Part shown: in pieces, positions 11,001-26,000 of the stretch
Numbering within the stretch: the first letter of the stretch is position 1
Layout of the letters: each line of letters begins with the position of its first letter
Origin: Mytilisepta virgata
Lineage: Eukaryota > Mollusca > Bivalvia > Mytilida > Mytilidae
DNA: 64,000 nucleotides
Assembly: GCA_028015205.1 (NCBI GenBank)
Contig: CM051518.1
Span: 33,446,001-33,510,000, forward strand
Direction: 5' to 3'
Notes under the pieces: model-generated
Database searches by the model: none
Told to the model about the DNA's origin: nothing
Seen by the model: the letters and a program-made list of their open reading frames with translations, nothing else
Translations under genes and position numbers: made by a program

Positions 11001-14000
11001 CTACAAATTTAATGTCCGAGGGGAGAGATGAGACATTTAAACCAGAGGCTCTCAAGATCCTTTATTTCTCACCAGGATTTAATTTGCCACTGAAATGCCA
11101 TATAATTAGCATTATGAGGGAGCAAACCTGGCTCTTATGCAGTCTAAATAAGCAAATTTTTTGTGACAAGCATTTTGTCTCATCAAAATTTTTTAATACT
11201 AAAGACACTGAGTCTGAAAAGCAAATTACTTATTTTCTTAAGCTAAATGAGCGAACATTGCGTTTTTATTTCTATCTACAGTATATATAAGGCATATAAT
11301 AATTTCAACAAAGTGGACACACTATATGTCTTGCCTGAGTATGCACATGGACACAGAATAATGACTATCTGATACCCAACATTTTGCAAGTCAAAGGAAA
11401 ATGAGTTGAAAGAAATTGAGGTCAAGGTCAAAAGGCAGGTGTCATACTGACATGTATCCACTAAGAACTATCTATTGGCCAAATATGGTGGGCCAAGGTA
11501 TTAAAGTTGCTGAGAAATGGACCTAATCTCGAAAATGTGACAAAGTCACTCAAGCATGCAATTGAGTCCAGAGACAGGTGTCAGACTTGCATGTACCCAC
11601 TAAGAACTACCAATAGACCAAACATGGATGGGTCTAGGTATTACAGTTGTTGAAAAAAGGACTTAATCAAGAAATTTGGATGAAAGTCACTCAACCATGA
11701 AATTGAGGTCAAGGTCCAGAGACAAGTGTCAGACTGGCATATACCCACCAAGAACTATCAATTGACCAAATACAGTGGGTCTAGGTATTACAGTTTCTGA
11801 AAAACAGACTTAACCACGAAAAAGTGACAAAGTCACTCAGGCATGAAATTGAGGTCAAGGTCAAAAGGCAGGTGTCAGACTGGCATGTAACAACCAAGAA
11901 CTATCTATTGACCAAATCTGGTTGGTCTAGGTATTCTAGTTGCTGAGAAATGGACTTAACAATGAAAAAGTGACGAAGTCACTCATGCATGAAATTGAGG
12001 TCAAGGTCCAGAGACAAGTGTCAGACTGGCATGTACCCACCAAGAACTATCAATTGACCAATTATAGTGGGTCTAGGTATTACAGTTTCTGAGAAATGGA
12101 CTTAACCACGAAAAAATGACAAAGTCACTAAAGCATGAAATTGAGGTCAAGGTCAAAAAGCAGGTGTCAGACTGGCATGTAACAACCAAGAACTATCTAT
12201 TGACCAAATCTGGTGGGTCTAGGTATTCTAGTTGCTGAGAAATGGACTTAACAATGAAAAAGTGACAAAGTCACTCAAGCATGAAATTGAGGTCAAGGTC
12301 AAAAGGCATGTATCACACTGGCATGTACCCACCGAGAACTATCTACAGACCAAATATGGTTGGCCTAGGTAGTACAGTTTCTGAGAAATGGACTTAACCA
12401 TGAACAATTGACAAAGTCACTAAAGCATGAAATTGAGGTCAAGGTCCCAAGCCAGGTGTCAGACTGACATGTACCCACCAAGAACTATCTATTGACCAAA
12501 TATGGTTGGTCTAGGTATTATAGTTTCAGAGTAATGGACTTAACCCTAAAAATGTGATGCAGGTCACTCAAGCATGAAATTGAAGTCATAGTCCCAAGCC
12601 AGGTGTCAAACTGGCATGCAGTGTTCCAGCTAGCTTAAAATGGAAGGGAGCAGCACCCTGCCCTTTTCCAATGCACCCCTCTGCCCTTTCAGTGCTCCCC
12701 TCTGCCCTTTAAATAAGTTTAATATAAAATACAACAAATCACCTTTTTAATGCATATAAACAATACTGAATTAATTGAAACTGAATTAAAGAGTGCAGAA
12801 AAACTAATAGAACTCTTAAAAGGGTATAATATATTAGATTAGTAAATAATTTATATTTCTTAAAAGTTGGCTTGATCCTGTTTGCCCTTTTCAGATCTGG
12901 AAATGCGCTAAAGTGCCCCTTATCCTCAATAAATGCCCCTCTGCCCTTAAATCCTAACTGGAACACTGGGCATGTACCCACTAAGTCCTATCTAAAGACC
13001 AAATATGGTTGGCCTAGGTATTACAGTTGCTGATAAATGGATTTAACCACGAAACTTTTTGTACGCAGATTTTAAATTCATGTTTATGAAGTCAGTGAAC
13101 CATGAAAATGAGGTCAGGGTCACATGACAAGTATACTGCGACAAACTTCATATGATAAGCTACATTGTGGACTATAAACCTTAATTGTAGGTATTACATG
13201 TGCAAAGATTAAAAAAAGTTTATGCTACCCGCCACCACCGACGAAAAGTAAAACCTATATCTGGCCTCCGCAGGTGAGACAAAAATAAGAGTTAAATGAT
13301 TAGAAAGGATATCATGCCACTGATTAACAACAGTCAACTCAAACAAAATAACAAGAGATTTCAGGAATGTGTTAAAGTTGTTGTTACAGTAATGGAACTT
13401 GAAGAAAAATGTACCATTCAGTTTGGGGTTACCACAAAAATGACTCTCATCTTCCTCTTTGGTCTTGTATCCATAGTAATCAAATTTATTGCTGAATATT
13501 TCCATTCCAATGATAGCAAAAATGTAATAAAATATCTGAAATAGATAACTGTATATAGTGGCATCATACAATACAAAATAGTTTTATCAAGTATATTCCT
13601 GGTGGCTAAAATACAGAATAAAATAAAATGCTCCGCTGGGCGCAGCTAGATACGACCACAGATGTCGAACCCTGAATAGTTGGGGCAATTATGAACACAA
13701 CATTCAAGCTTGATACAATACTGAATTTGGATTGTGAATAAATATTTGACACAGCATAGGTTTCTGACACAGAATGAATGTTGTCTAAGAACTTAAAAAT
13801 TTTTAATTTACCTATTCAAACCATATCAGTATTATTTGTTTTTATATATAAATCAGAAATAACCAATTTAAAATTGGGCACACATATCAATTTCTTGCTA
13901 TTGCGCAATACTGTGCAATTGAAGATTTCTTGCTATTGCGCAATACTGTACAATTGAAAATTTCTTGAAATATTTGACACATAATAGGTTTCTGACACAG

Positions 14001-17000
14001 AATAACTGAAATCAAAGAACTTAGAATTGGTCATATGATTTGAATTTATATTCAATTTTTTGCTTCTTGTGCAATACAATATGCATTGGAGAATTGACCC
14101 CCCCCCCCAAAAAAAAAAAAATAATAATTTACCCCTTTTTTTAGCTTTTGTGCAATACACTATGAAGTTGCACATTGACCCCCCCCCCCCCCCCCAAAAA
14201 AAAAAAAAATTTATTGTAACCCCCCCCCCCCCCTTTTTTTGCTAAAAATAATTTAAAATTTTCTTTTTAATTTATGAAATATGAAATGAGAAAAAAATTG
14301 CCCCCTCCCCAATTTCTCATTTACCCCCCCCCCCCCCTAAATTTTGTTTTCAACCCCCCCCCCCCCCCTCCCCATTTCTTTATACTTTGCAACCATAACA
14401 GCCCATTTAAATACACCATAACATATTAAAATAGAAAATGACATCATAGTCATGGATGGCAAATTTTAAATATACATAATTTAAATGCAGTTTAGATGAG
14501 ATAAACAAAAAAGCTTCATCAGCACATTTTATATTGGCAAATTTCCAATGGAATTTGTTAATAATAAAGTTTTGATAACAGGGCACACATATCAATTTCT
14601 TGCTATTGCGCAATACTGTGCAATTGAAAATTTCTTGAAATATTTGACACATAATAGGTTTCTGACACAGAATAACTGAAATCAAAGAACTTAGAATTGG
14701 TCATATGATTTGAATTTATATTCAATTTTTTGCTTCTTGTGCAATACAATATGCTGTGGAGAATTGCCCCTCTCCCCCCCAAAAAAAATAATTTACCCCT
14801 TTTTTAGCTTTAATTTTGGACCCCGATTTGGACCAACTTGAAAACTGGGCCCATAATAAAAAAACTAAGTACATGTTTAGATTCAGCATATCAAAGAACC
14901 CCAAGAATTCAATTTTTGTTAAAATCAAACAAAGTTTAATTTTGGACCCTTTGGACCTTAATGTAGACCAATTTGAAAAGGGGACCAAAAATTAAGAATC
15001 TAAATGCATGGTTAGATTCGGCATATCAAAGAACCCCAATAGTTCAATTTTCTATGAAATCAAACAAAGTTTAATTTTGGACCCCGATTTGGACCAACTT
15101 GAAAACTGGGCCCATAATAAAAAAACTAAGTACATGTTTAGATTCAGCATATAAAAGAACCCAAAGAATTCAATTTTTGTTAAAATCAAACTAAGTTTAA
15201 TTTTGGATCCTTTGGACCTTAATGTAGACCAATTTGAAAACGGGACCAAAAATTAAGAATCTAAATGCACGGTTAGATTCGGCATATCAAAGAACCCCAA
15301 TAGGTCAATTTTCGATGAAATCAAACAAAGTTTAATTTTGGACCCTTTTGGCCCCTAATTCCTAAACTGTTGGGACCAAAACTCCAAAAATCAATCCAAA
15401 CCTTCCTTTTGTGGTCATAAACCTTGTCTTTAAATTTCATAGATTTCTATTTACTTATACTAAAGTTATTGTGCAAAAACCAAGAAAAATGCTTATTTGG
15501 GTCCTTTTTTAGCCCCTAATTCCTAAACTGTTGGGACCAAAACTCCCAAAAACAATCCCAACCTTCCTTTTTTGGTCATAAACCTTGTGTTAAAATTTCA
15601 TAAATTTCTATTTACTTATACTAGAGTTATTGTGCGAAAACCAAGAAAAATGCTTATTGGGCCCTTTTTTGGCCCCCAATTCTTAAACTGTTGGGACCAA
15701 AACTCCCAAAATCAATCCCAACCTTCCTTTTGTGGTCATAAACCTTGTGTTTAAATTTCATAGATTTCTATTAACTTATACTAAAGTTATAGTGCGAAAA
15801 CCAAATGTCTTCGGACGACGACGCTGACGACGGAGCAGACGACGACGACGACGCCAACTTCATACCAATATACGACCACAAAAATTTTGCGGTCGTATAA
15901 AAATAAAAAGTGTGTAATCTTAGAGCTAAAATACATCTTATAGGGGGAGGGTTGAGATCTCACAAAACATGTTTAACCCCGCCACATTTTTGCACCTGTT
16001 CCAAGTCAGGAATCTCTAGCCTTTGTTAGTCTTGTGTGTTTTTTTAATTTTGGTTCATTTTTATGTTTAGGAGTTTAGTGTGCCATCCATTTTGCTGAAC
16101 TAGTATACATTATTGTTTAGGGGCCAGCTGAAGCCCACCTTTGTTGAAGACCCATGGTAGCCTTGAGCTGTTTTCTGCTCTCTGGTCGGGATGTCTCTTT
16201 GACACATTCCCTGTTTCCATTCTCTATTCTATATTTTAAAAGAGCTGCAAAATGTAAGGCCACATTGTTTAGCAGAAAGTAGCTGTGAAATTGGTACCCA
16301 TTTTACAACTTAACAAGGTCATGCTTCTCAATCACCATGGATAAGTTGTGACCTATAGTTATAATGAAAAGTTTCTATAGTTAAATTTAAGGTGACATCG
16401 TTAAACAGTAATGGCTCTGCCACAGCGACAGGTAAAAAATCATTTGTTTTCATTCTAATATTTTAACACTGACATCAGTGTTTTTTATTTCACAAATGAA
16501 ATGATATAAAGAAAAACACTATCAAATTTTGGTCAAAGAATCTGGTATCTAAATAATTATACTCACAAATATTACACCTCCATATGTAAATATTGATGGA
16601 CCAATATTAATAATTGTTTGTAATACAACTTTGAACCTAAAAGTAAAACAGATTTTAAAGAAGTATAAAATTTCCCAAATGAGTGCAATGTTTTTTAATA
16701 TTTAAAATGCAAAAATTACCATGAACACTGCACTTGTACAGTTATTTTTGCTAATCTAAAGTAATATATTGAAATTTCATTACCGGTAATTATTCTTGCA
16801 TTGTTGTAAGTTTCAAGAATCCATTACCCAGTGAATATAATTAATTACTAGCTAATAATAGCAACATCCAAAATCCAAGCTAAATTAACTCTGTCAATGA
16901 ATTCTCCATCTGAAAATTTGTCTTGTTTCCTTTTTTTTTGAATTTGATGTTTTTTTTATTTCTATTTGCTAAGATATTTATTCTACTAATTGATAAATAA

Positions 17001-20000
17001 AAGATTTAAATAGCGCTGACAACATATACCTTTGTATACTACCAAAAATTTTCACCAATCTCAGGACCCTCAATACTAGCAACAAATCCAAAGTTTGGAA
17101 TTCTTCCCTAGCTGAAATATAAATTTATTCTTCAGTCAGTATATACCCTACAGAAATAAATATGTTATACACATTTGGTATATTGATGCTTTAGAGACAA
17201 TAATTACCAATCATAATGTTCTTTTTGTTTGTGCTGTCGTTTTTACAGAATGTAGGAATTTTTGACTAGGACATTACGGACAACAGACATTTCGGTAAAA
17301 TGTTATATTTTTAAATAAATAATCTATATATCTATAAACAAAATTAGTAATTTTAATGTTTTTCAATTATATTTAATTTTTTTATTCTAATTTCTATATA
17401 TATATATATTCTAATTTTGCTTATTCTTTTAATTAAATTTTTTTTAACTAAAATTGATTGAAAACATTATTTCAAATGTTATGTGATCTGAATAATATTT
17501 TTTGAATCCACTTAAAAATTAGATAAGTAGAGGAATTAATTAATTATCCTCACTTAAACTTTTCTCAAAGCTGATAATTATTATTAATGGCCAAAAACAA
17601 TCATCACCTTATATCTATTGTTTTTAACATTTTTGGCTCGTTCTTTTTTTATTTAATTATATAATAAATTAATAATTAAAAAACACAATTTAATTATATA
17701 ATAAATAAAAAAGACAGAGCCCAGCTTCTGACAGAAAAGTTGCTCAGACAGGGGTACGTTGCTCCTAAGCTGGTCATCCTTATTAAAGTTTTATGGGCAT
17801 CATCATGACTTGGTTGACAGGTATGAAAAAACTGTTTCCCAAATGAAAATGGATCTATTCCATTGATATTATCCCTTCCTCATATCGGATTTGACATGGA
17901 CAGAATGGCGGGTGTCCTGCAGGAAGCAGAGACTGCTTACTCTTCCGGAGCACCTGAGTCTACCCCTGGTTTTTTGGTGGGGTCCATGTTGTTCATATGT
18001 TTTTAGTTTTTAATTGTAGTGCATGTATTGTTTTGGTCTTGTCTTCGTTGTTCTCCGGAGTTTGTCAGTTGTTACGATTTTTCTCTCCTTCGAATATCCC
18101 TTTGGTATTTCTTGACTTAACTTAAAACATTACTCATTCATTGCAATGAGTATAGTGCTTTTACATTCATTAAATGTTAAGAATGAAACTGTATTTTTTA
18201 AAAAATAAACTACAAGTCATAGAATAGTTGGCCAAAACATCCTAGGTAACACAATATACACTTCGTAAAAAAAATTGACCGAAACATCCTCAGAGGTGTT
18301 TACCCCTTTCTGGTGTTTTCATAGCAACAATAATGTAGCTCCTGCGACAATTTTTGAATTGGCGGAGCTACAAAGGGGTTCTATTAGTCGTAATGGAGCA
18401 GAAATAACTTTTACGAATGGCAATAAGAGGTCGTGTTTACCTGAAATATAATGATCTTTGAACTGTATAATTTCCAGCATATCAAATGTAAAATTACTTC
18501 ATTATTAATGTTGAAATCGTGTTTTGCACATCTAGTCATTTTTGGGTTTCAAAATTTTCTTTCCGCCATGACAGATTTTTGTAAGATGGCAGAAGGCATG
18601 GCCTGACCTTATATAGATATCCTTACTATGACAACGACTGACAATATCGTGGGAAATAGTATTTTGTCAATGGAAACTTTCTTATTTGGAACGTGACTTA
18701 AGCGAGAATTCCGCCGGGAGTTGAAAAGAAAACAAACCATTCGAAACATTGGTGAAAATTTTGGATGCATGATTTCTGGATTGGAATCTCCTTTAAGGTG
18801 GTGATATGTTGCTTTCTATTAACTAATAACGATAGAAATATAATATTTTTACGTTTTTGAACCAAAACAGGTGGAAAATATGCCTGAAACCAGTGGGTGT
18901 ATATCACACCCTGCTACTCCATTACAAGTAATGGGACCACTTTGTAACTCTGCTGAGTCAAAAGTTGTCACAGGAGATACATTATTGTAGCTAGTGTTTT
19001 CAGTAATGTTAATGATTTTTGACAGTAATTTGGACCCTTTGTCATTAATCTCAAATTTCAGCATGAAAACTACCATAGAGACTGGCCATCAAAGCATCTT
19101 ATATTGTGTTATGTCTAGAAACAATTCAAGTTTTTATCATCAATCTCGTTAAAATGCTTTTCATAACTGGAAAATCAAGCACAATCACAAAGCATTTACA
19201 TGACCAGGAATAAAAAAAATAAATTTTGGTACAAAACTGGAAAGCGTAATTTCCGGAGGTAAATCCGTAATCTGTATTTTGAATCTAAAATCTGGGAAAA
19301 TTACGGAAATTCCGTAATAGTACACACCCCTGCATCCTTGTATGAAATGTCGTAGTCCGAAATATCCTGGTCAAAAAGTTCGCGCACCATGTTTTCTAAA
19401 TCTTTTTAATCTTTAAATTTGCAGCTTTAAAGCTCCTTTGTGAATAATTATGATGTATGATAAATACTAAATGGCTAATAGATAAAAAATATACTAAAAG
19501 AGTTTTTCTGGTCCCCTAGAAAGGTTTTTGTCATAAATCTATATGCTATGTCCCTCACACAAATCATCAAACAAAAATTACAAAAACAAAAGAAAGAAAT
19601 GCTATGTCCCTCACAATCTACGTTATATAACTTGAGTTAGCAAAGAAACAACCTGTATAGTTACTTCAATGATCTATAGTACTCACATGCTCCCTCAGCT
19701 GCCTCTATAGCTGATGCAATAACAGCAGAAAATACAACCAGAAAATCAAATCTAAAAAACATCACACAGCTAAATAAATAATAAATCAGAGACAAGTTGT
19801 GAAAATAAAAATCAAGGGGAATAATTCAAACATTATTTAACTTTTACTCAGCTGCCAAAATAAATCCCCTCAAAATTTTTTTTTAACATAAAAACTAAAA
19901 CACTTAAAATGTGAAAACTAACTATAAACTCAGGTGTGATATAAATTGTTAGCACATACTTCTCCATTAACACACATGACACACTGAAAGTGGCAAACTT

Positions 20001-23000
20001 TATTAAAGCATCAATCAGGTGATGTATCTACTTCTGTAATACAAGAAGTCTAACTAGAGATGTCTAGTCTTGTTTGTGAATTGCATACTTGTCAATAAAA
20101 TGATGATGATCATAAGAATTTTGAAGTGAAGATATTTCCAAAAGCTGAAGATCTCTTGCCTTAATGATACAGTATTTTTGCTTTGTTTATGAAACATCAC
20201 TCCACCTGTACTAAACATAACAATTCAACTGTTCAATGTGGCAGCATAATCTACAGACTGGTATGTTAATACTAACAACAGGCATGTTCACAATTAAACA
20301 AGAATATGTGTAAATAGGACACGTGCCCTGATGCACGGGGTTAAAATCCCAATTTGACATGCAATTTAGACAGATCAAATAATAATGAACATATGTACTA
20401 ATTTGATGTGACTAAAACTTTATACTAAACTACCTTCACCAAAAACTTTAACCTGAGAATATACTGTTTCCACACTTTCATATTTCTATGTTCAGTGAAC
20501 AATAAAAATGGGGTCAAAACCTTAATTTGGAATGCAAATTAGAAAGACCACATTATAAGGAACATGTGTACTAAGTTTCAAGTTGATGTGACTACGACAT
20601 TACCCTAAACTACCTTCACCAAAAACTTTAACATGATTCGGGACAGACGAACAAATGGATGCAAATCGAAACATATTGACCCCCCTACGATAGGATTAAA
20701 AATTAAAAAATTAGCATTTTGGCCTTAGTTCTTATTTCAACCATCCATTGTTATCTTTATGGTTGTGTTTACACCAGTTCACTTTCGCAAATTCAATTTT
20801 ACATTTAAACAAATAAATCACAAAAAAATTACTTGACATCATAGGTCATAATTATTATGTCACATTTTTATACAAAATTTTGGTATAATTGAATAGAAAA
20901 TTGGAAATAAATCACACCATGTAAAGGCATGAAATTTTGGTACGTACCAGACGATGTCAGAGGTCTACTTACTTTCAGTCTAACATTTCTACAATTTTCA
21001 AATTTAATAAACATTGGAATAGGAAATGTCCTGGCTGTACATCAAAGTCTGAAATACTGAGGCTGTCAGAATCAAATTTACAAATATAAAATGGTACTGT
21101 TAACATTAGATATACTATACTCTCTTGTGGCATTTAATTCCCTTTATTTGTTTTCTTCTGAATTAACAATTTTCATATAATGATCCTTTAAACATATTTT
21201 TAAAAAACTTACGCATTCCAGAATCTGATAAAAAATTCCTTTGGTCCAAACGTATAAAGTTTCAGCAGTATTTCAACAGTAAATATTGCAAGGAAAAACC
21301 AGTCAGCTTTGTCTACATCAAAACCGATAAACCATGCATTCACAAATATCATTAAATCAAAAAAATAACGGAATGCCCTGGAAATAGAGAGAAATATAGA
21401 TAACACGGCAATCACTTTCCTTTAGGTAAAATGCACTTTCATTTTCATTAGGCTGCCACATAAATGTATAGTTTCCACTTGCTGACCTTGCACTGGGTCA
21501 AAGTAAGGGAGCAACCATTTGATTTTTATTGGTGGGCTAGGATCAAATGTTTGATCCTGCCTATTTTTTTCGTCAATATTTTGGTCCTGGTTTTTTTTCC
21601 TGCTGCTGTTGCAGCCTAAATTTTTATTTTCATTTAAACCAAAAAATTTCCTGATTGACACAGGTCCTGCATTTTTTTTTCACAATTAAAGTGATCCTGT
21701 CTTTTTATTTTGCCACAATCCTGGTCCTGCCTTTTTATTTCAAATTTGATCCTAAATAAAGAAAAACAACTCTTATAATGTTTTAATTTTGGTACAGATA
21801 TTTTGATGAAATATTGTTTCACATAAGAATACCTTTTTCGTGCAGATAACTTCATTAAGAGTAGATAAATAACCTACTTGTGCCTGACAACTTTCTTCAC
21901 TAGTTTACTGAAGTAAGATTTGTAAATATTAGGTATATAACGTTCCAGGAATGTCATTCTATCTGTTACTTCTGTTAATTCTAACTGTAACAGGTCTGCT
22001 ACTGTCAGAAATTCTTTTCTCACTGCAAAAAAATATTAAACTGGGTTTTTATAATTTCTGACTCAAACTGGTGTTAAGGGCCATCTTTGACTTGCACTGA
22101 CAGAGGTATGATATTTTTCTCTTTGTTGAAGCTTACATTTAGATGAACAATAGCCACATAAATGGACAGGTTGTGCAAAGTTTATGTACAGACCTTTGTA
22201 AAAAAAACTTACCTATAAAATCAGCAAACCCACTTTATTACATTTCTTGTGTACCTCATTAGAAAATGTTTTTCAAACAAAAATTAACAAAACAAATGAA
22301 AGAAATATGAAATGAAAAAAGAAAGAAAAAAAACTATTGAACAAATTTTATCTAATTTATTTTCATCAAAAAACTACCGTATTCATTATTATCTCATTTA
22401 TTAATTATGCTTGAAAATACATAAATTAATTAAAAAGAAACTTATTAACTTTTACTTTTAAAGTAAGATTTACTTTAGGACTGACAATACAATGCTATAA
22501 AACTCACCAACATGATAGTTTAATTCTGGGTCCAAAACTCTCATTAACAAATCAATATGTGCCTGACTTTTCTTTGGAATGACTTTTGCCATCAACTGAC
22601 ACCAAGTCTGGCGAGTGACAACATTTACACCATTTCTGTTAACCTTCAGAATGTCAAAGGCTTCACTTAATTTCTTCCTCTTACCAAACACTGACATTTT
22701 AATTTCATTCTGAAACAAGAAATTTTGTCTCACCTATAGCTAATTTTGGTTATGAAGTATTGACAATGAATTCAACAACATACAGACATAAAATGTTTTG
22801 ACTGTTTATTATTTTTATCATATTTTCAAAATTATTTCAGATTGATGAAATGGTTTTCACAGGTGTTTTTGATTTCATATATCAAAATGCTGGAAACCAG
22901 TGGTGGAAAGATTGCAACTGTAGTTGTGTATAATTTCAAATTGAATTTCATCATAGATTTGTTCTTTGTTATGTGAGATCAATCACAGTGAATGTATTCC

Positions 23001-26000
23001 TTTTTTCCCTGAAATATTGAGTTTTTTTTCAAACTTGATGTACATTCCGTGGTATGGAAACCAGGATATCATTTTCAGTAAGAGTTCAATGTGTATTAAG
23101 GTTAAGTTTTCAGCAACAATCAAGTTTTAGTGTCAATATTCGAAATCTTAGTGCAGGTGTTCGAATGTGACTGAAATGTGAAATTCAGGTAAAGGTCTCA
23201 GACAGCCATGTAGCCACCATTGACTATCTATAGACCAAATACAGTTGGTCTATGTATTGCAATTGCTGAGAAATGGAAATTATCCCAAAACATGAAACAA
23301 GTCACTCAAGCATGAAATTGCAGTCAAGGTCAAAAGGCAGGTGTCATACCAACATGTTTGAGCTTAAACATATTTTATTTGTAATTAGAATACAAAATGG
23401 ATAAGACACAAGTAAATCTTCCTAATGAAGTCTTCTCAGTTTACAATTTTTCACAACTAACATATGAGGCATGCAAACGACAATAACAAGATGTATAAAT
23501 TATATATATAAAAGAACCAGATATATTGAATGGAAATTGGATATCTGTGTATGTAAGTGCATTTGGCCAAAATATTTAAACAATAAGGAATTGGTCCGTT
23601 TTCTTTATACAATCGTAAAACTGTTTAGTACAATGGATTATTGTTCTACAGATATATCTTTTTTTAAACCTAAAATAAAATCAAGGTTAACATTACAGTA
23701 AACTGAAACCCAATTTATTTCATTAGCAATGTGTTTCATACATCATTATAAAGACTACATTTGAAAACGTAATGATATGATGATTCATAATCAAACCCAC
23801 ATCGACAAGAGGAGCTTCTGTTAATATTTTCTCTATTTAAATCGCTGTTAAGAAACTACACAGAGCATCTTAATTGGGTCAAAATAATATTATGTTTCCT
23901 TGGGCCAATTAAAAATTGCTCAGGAACTAAAACTTTTTGTGAAGATTTTCTAATTTCTGTTTTAAATCGAGAAGTACTTTCAATATTACTAATTGCTGGA
24001 GCTAATTCATTCCAACTTTGAATTGTTGAAGGAAAAAAGGAATTTTTGGTCGAGGACAATCTACAGAAAGGTACAATTAGATCCTCTCCGTTTTGTAAAG
24101 GATAGATGGTAGTAGACTGTATACTAGGTGGGAGTAGGTTATTAAGATAGTCTGGTGTCCTGTTATGAAATATAGAATGCAACATTTGAAGCTTCCTATG
24201 TTTACAACGAATTTCTATGTTTAAGAAGTCAGTGAACCATGAAGACAAGGTCATGGTCACCAGACAAGTATATTGCGGCAAACTTTATACAATAAGGTAT
24301 CTGTCCACCAAAAGTCTTAATTGTAGGCATTATGTGTGCAAAGTTCTTACAGTTTTTAAAAAGTTTACACCGCCGTCACCACCTGAAAGTAATACCTACA
24401 TCTCGCCTTCGCAACTTTTCGTCGCAGGCGAGACAAAAATTGTATTCAACAAACATTTCTTTATTTCGAAAAAAAAATATTATTGAGAGTAATTGTTGAT
24501 TCCTGCTACAGTTTGTCTTGAATATTGTACAGAACTTGCAAATCATACAAATGAACTTATGAATAAACAAATATCATCCACACTAAATTAGCAACAGAAA
24601 CTAAAAAGAATCAGCACAACGATATGACAATCCTTCAAACTATCTTGTCACCAACACTTTCTGTTATTAAATCATAATTTACATAAAAGTAATTTACATT
24701 AAAGGTGTCTGTGCTTTTATTACACTTAAATATAATTACTGTACACCCTATGACCTGTCAACAATTTCCAAAGTTCAATATCGAGGTCATTCACCATGAA
24801 GTACGCTGTGCATGTCTAAGGTGGTGGATGTATGAAAATTCGGTGGTGGAAATTTCTTATTTTTTAGTTGGTGTAGAGGATTTATCTGATATAATACTAA
24901 CTGTATCCTTCCACAAAAGATGGAAAAGGCATAGTGCATCCGAAATTTTAACTAGTATGTGCAGAAAAACTGTAGTTTTAGCCATTTTCACTGACATACA
25001 AGGTCTCGACCTCTGACACCATTTTTAGTTTTTGTTGCAATTTCAGTACCTTCTCAATTTTGTATTAAGAAACCAGTTTAGAATACAGATGCACAGGCAA
25101 AACCTTTGTGAGATCAAATGGAGAAGAATGCTCTGAGCTAGACTTCTTTCTACATACCAAGGGAAAAATGAACTGTTCAACCAAAATGATCTTATCTGGA
25201 CTAGCCTCAAACTGCTCTGACCATCATCCAATCAGAATGACAACACAATTTTATATGGACATAGGTCAACTTATGCAAAGGGCCAAAAATTATGACTCAA
25301 GAAATATCACATGAGAGAATCTGCAATTGAAAGCTCTACAAAGACAGCTGTGTTTAATGCTAAACAAAAGTTAAAAGTATGGAACCCAAACATCAAACAA
25401 GCATTGAAAGAGAGAAATAGTCATAAGGCATGGGAAAGAGCAGGCAGACCGATTGAACCATCAAAAGCCATATTCGTAACAAAGTAAGGAGGTAAAAGGG
25501 AATACAAAAGACAAGTCAGAATTCAAATTGCCAAAAATAAAGAGGAAGAAAAAGAACGCATAATGGAGTTGCACACAAAGGACTCTCGCATATACCCCAT
25601 GCTTGTCAAAAATAACAGAAACCAAGGTAAAAACTTTCTAATGGACTTATATGTAGGAGACACATGCTTCACTGGAAATGAAAACATATTGGAAGGATTT
25701 CATCAACACTTTGCTAAACTGGCATCCTCCACAGAGACTGACAACATTAAGGACAAAGCTACCACCAAAATGTCCAGTTCGAAACAGAAATCATAAATAA
25801 AATGGTTGAGCACAAAAACATACCTCCTGCTATACACAAAGAACTTGAGGAAGCAATAAATTTAGTCAACAAGGGAAAACCAGCTGATATTCATGGCCTA
25901 ACAATAGAACACCTTATAGAATCCGGGATAAATAGTAAAAACCTACTATTAAGACTCATCAATATCATTCTTAACTTTGGAAATGTTCCACACATATTGA

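Larger units (their letters stand above)
10293..13312 (-). other. TPCN3: TPCN3 intron 15, minor-spliceosome (U12, AT-AC) intron
   Basis: This 3020-nt intron joins CAT G to TG ATA ACA (His-Val-Ile-Thr), restoring a continuous channel sequence just after filter II. It carries the 146-bp array and its palindrome-type tail in its upstream part. Confidence 0.88.

Noticed and set aside
11360..12618. CRISPR-like array
   Set aside because: Repeats are contiguous 146-bp units without unique spacers, in a eukaryotic intron.
13209..13312. Continuation of the exon 15 reading frame to 13209
   Set aside because: The residues after NQWH no longer match any channel and run into a repeat. The U12 donor at 13312 and the phase match to exon 16 explain the break better.
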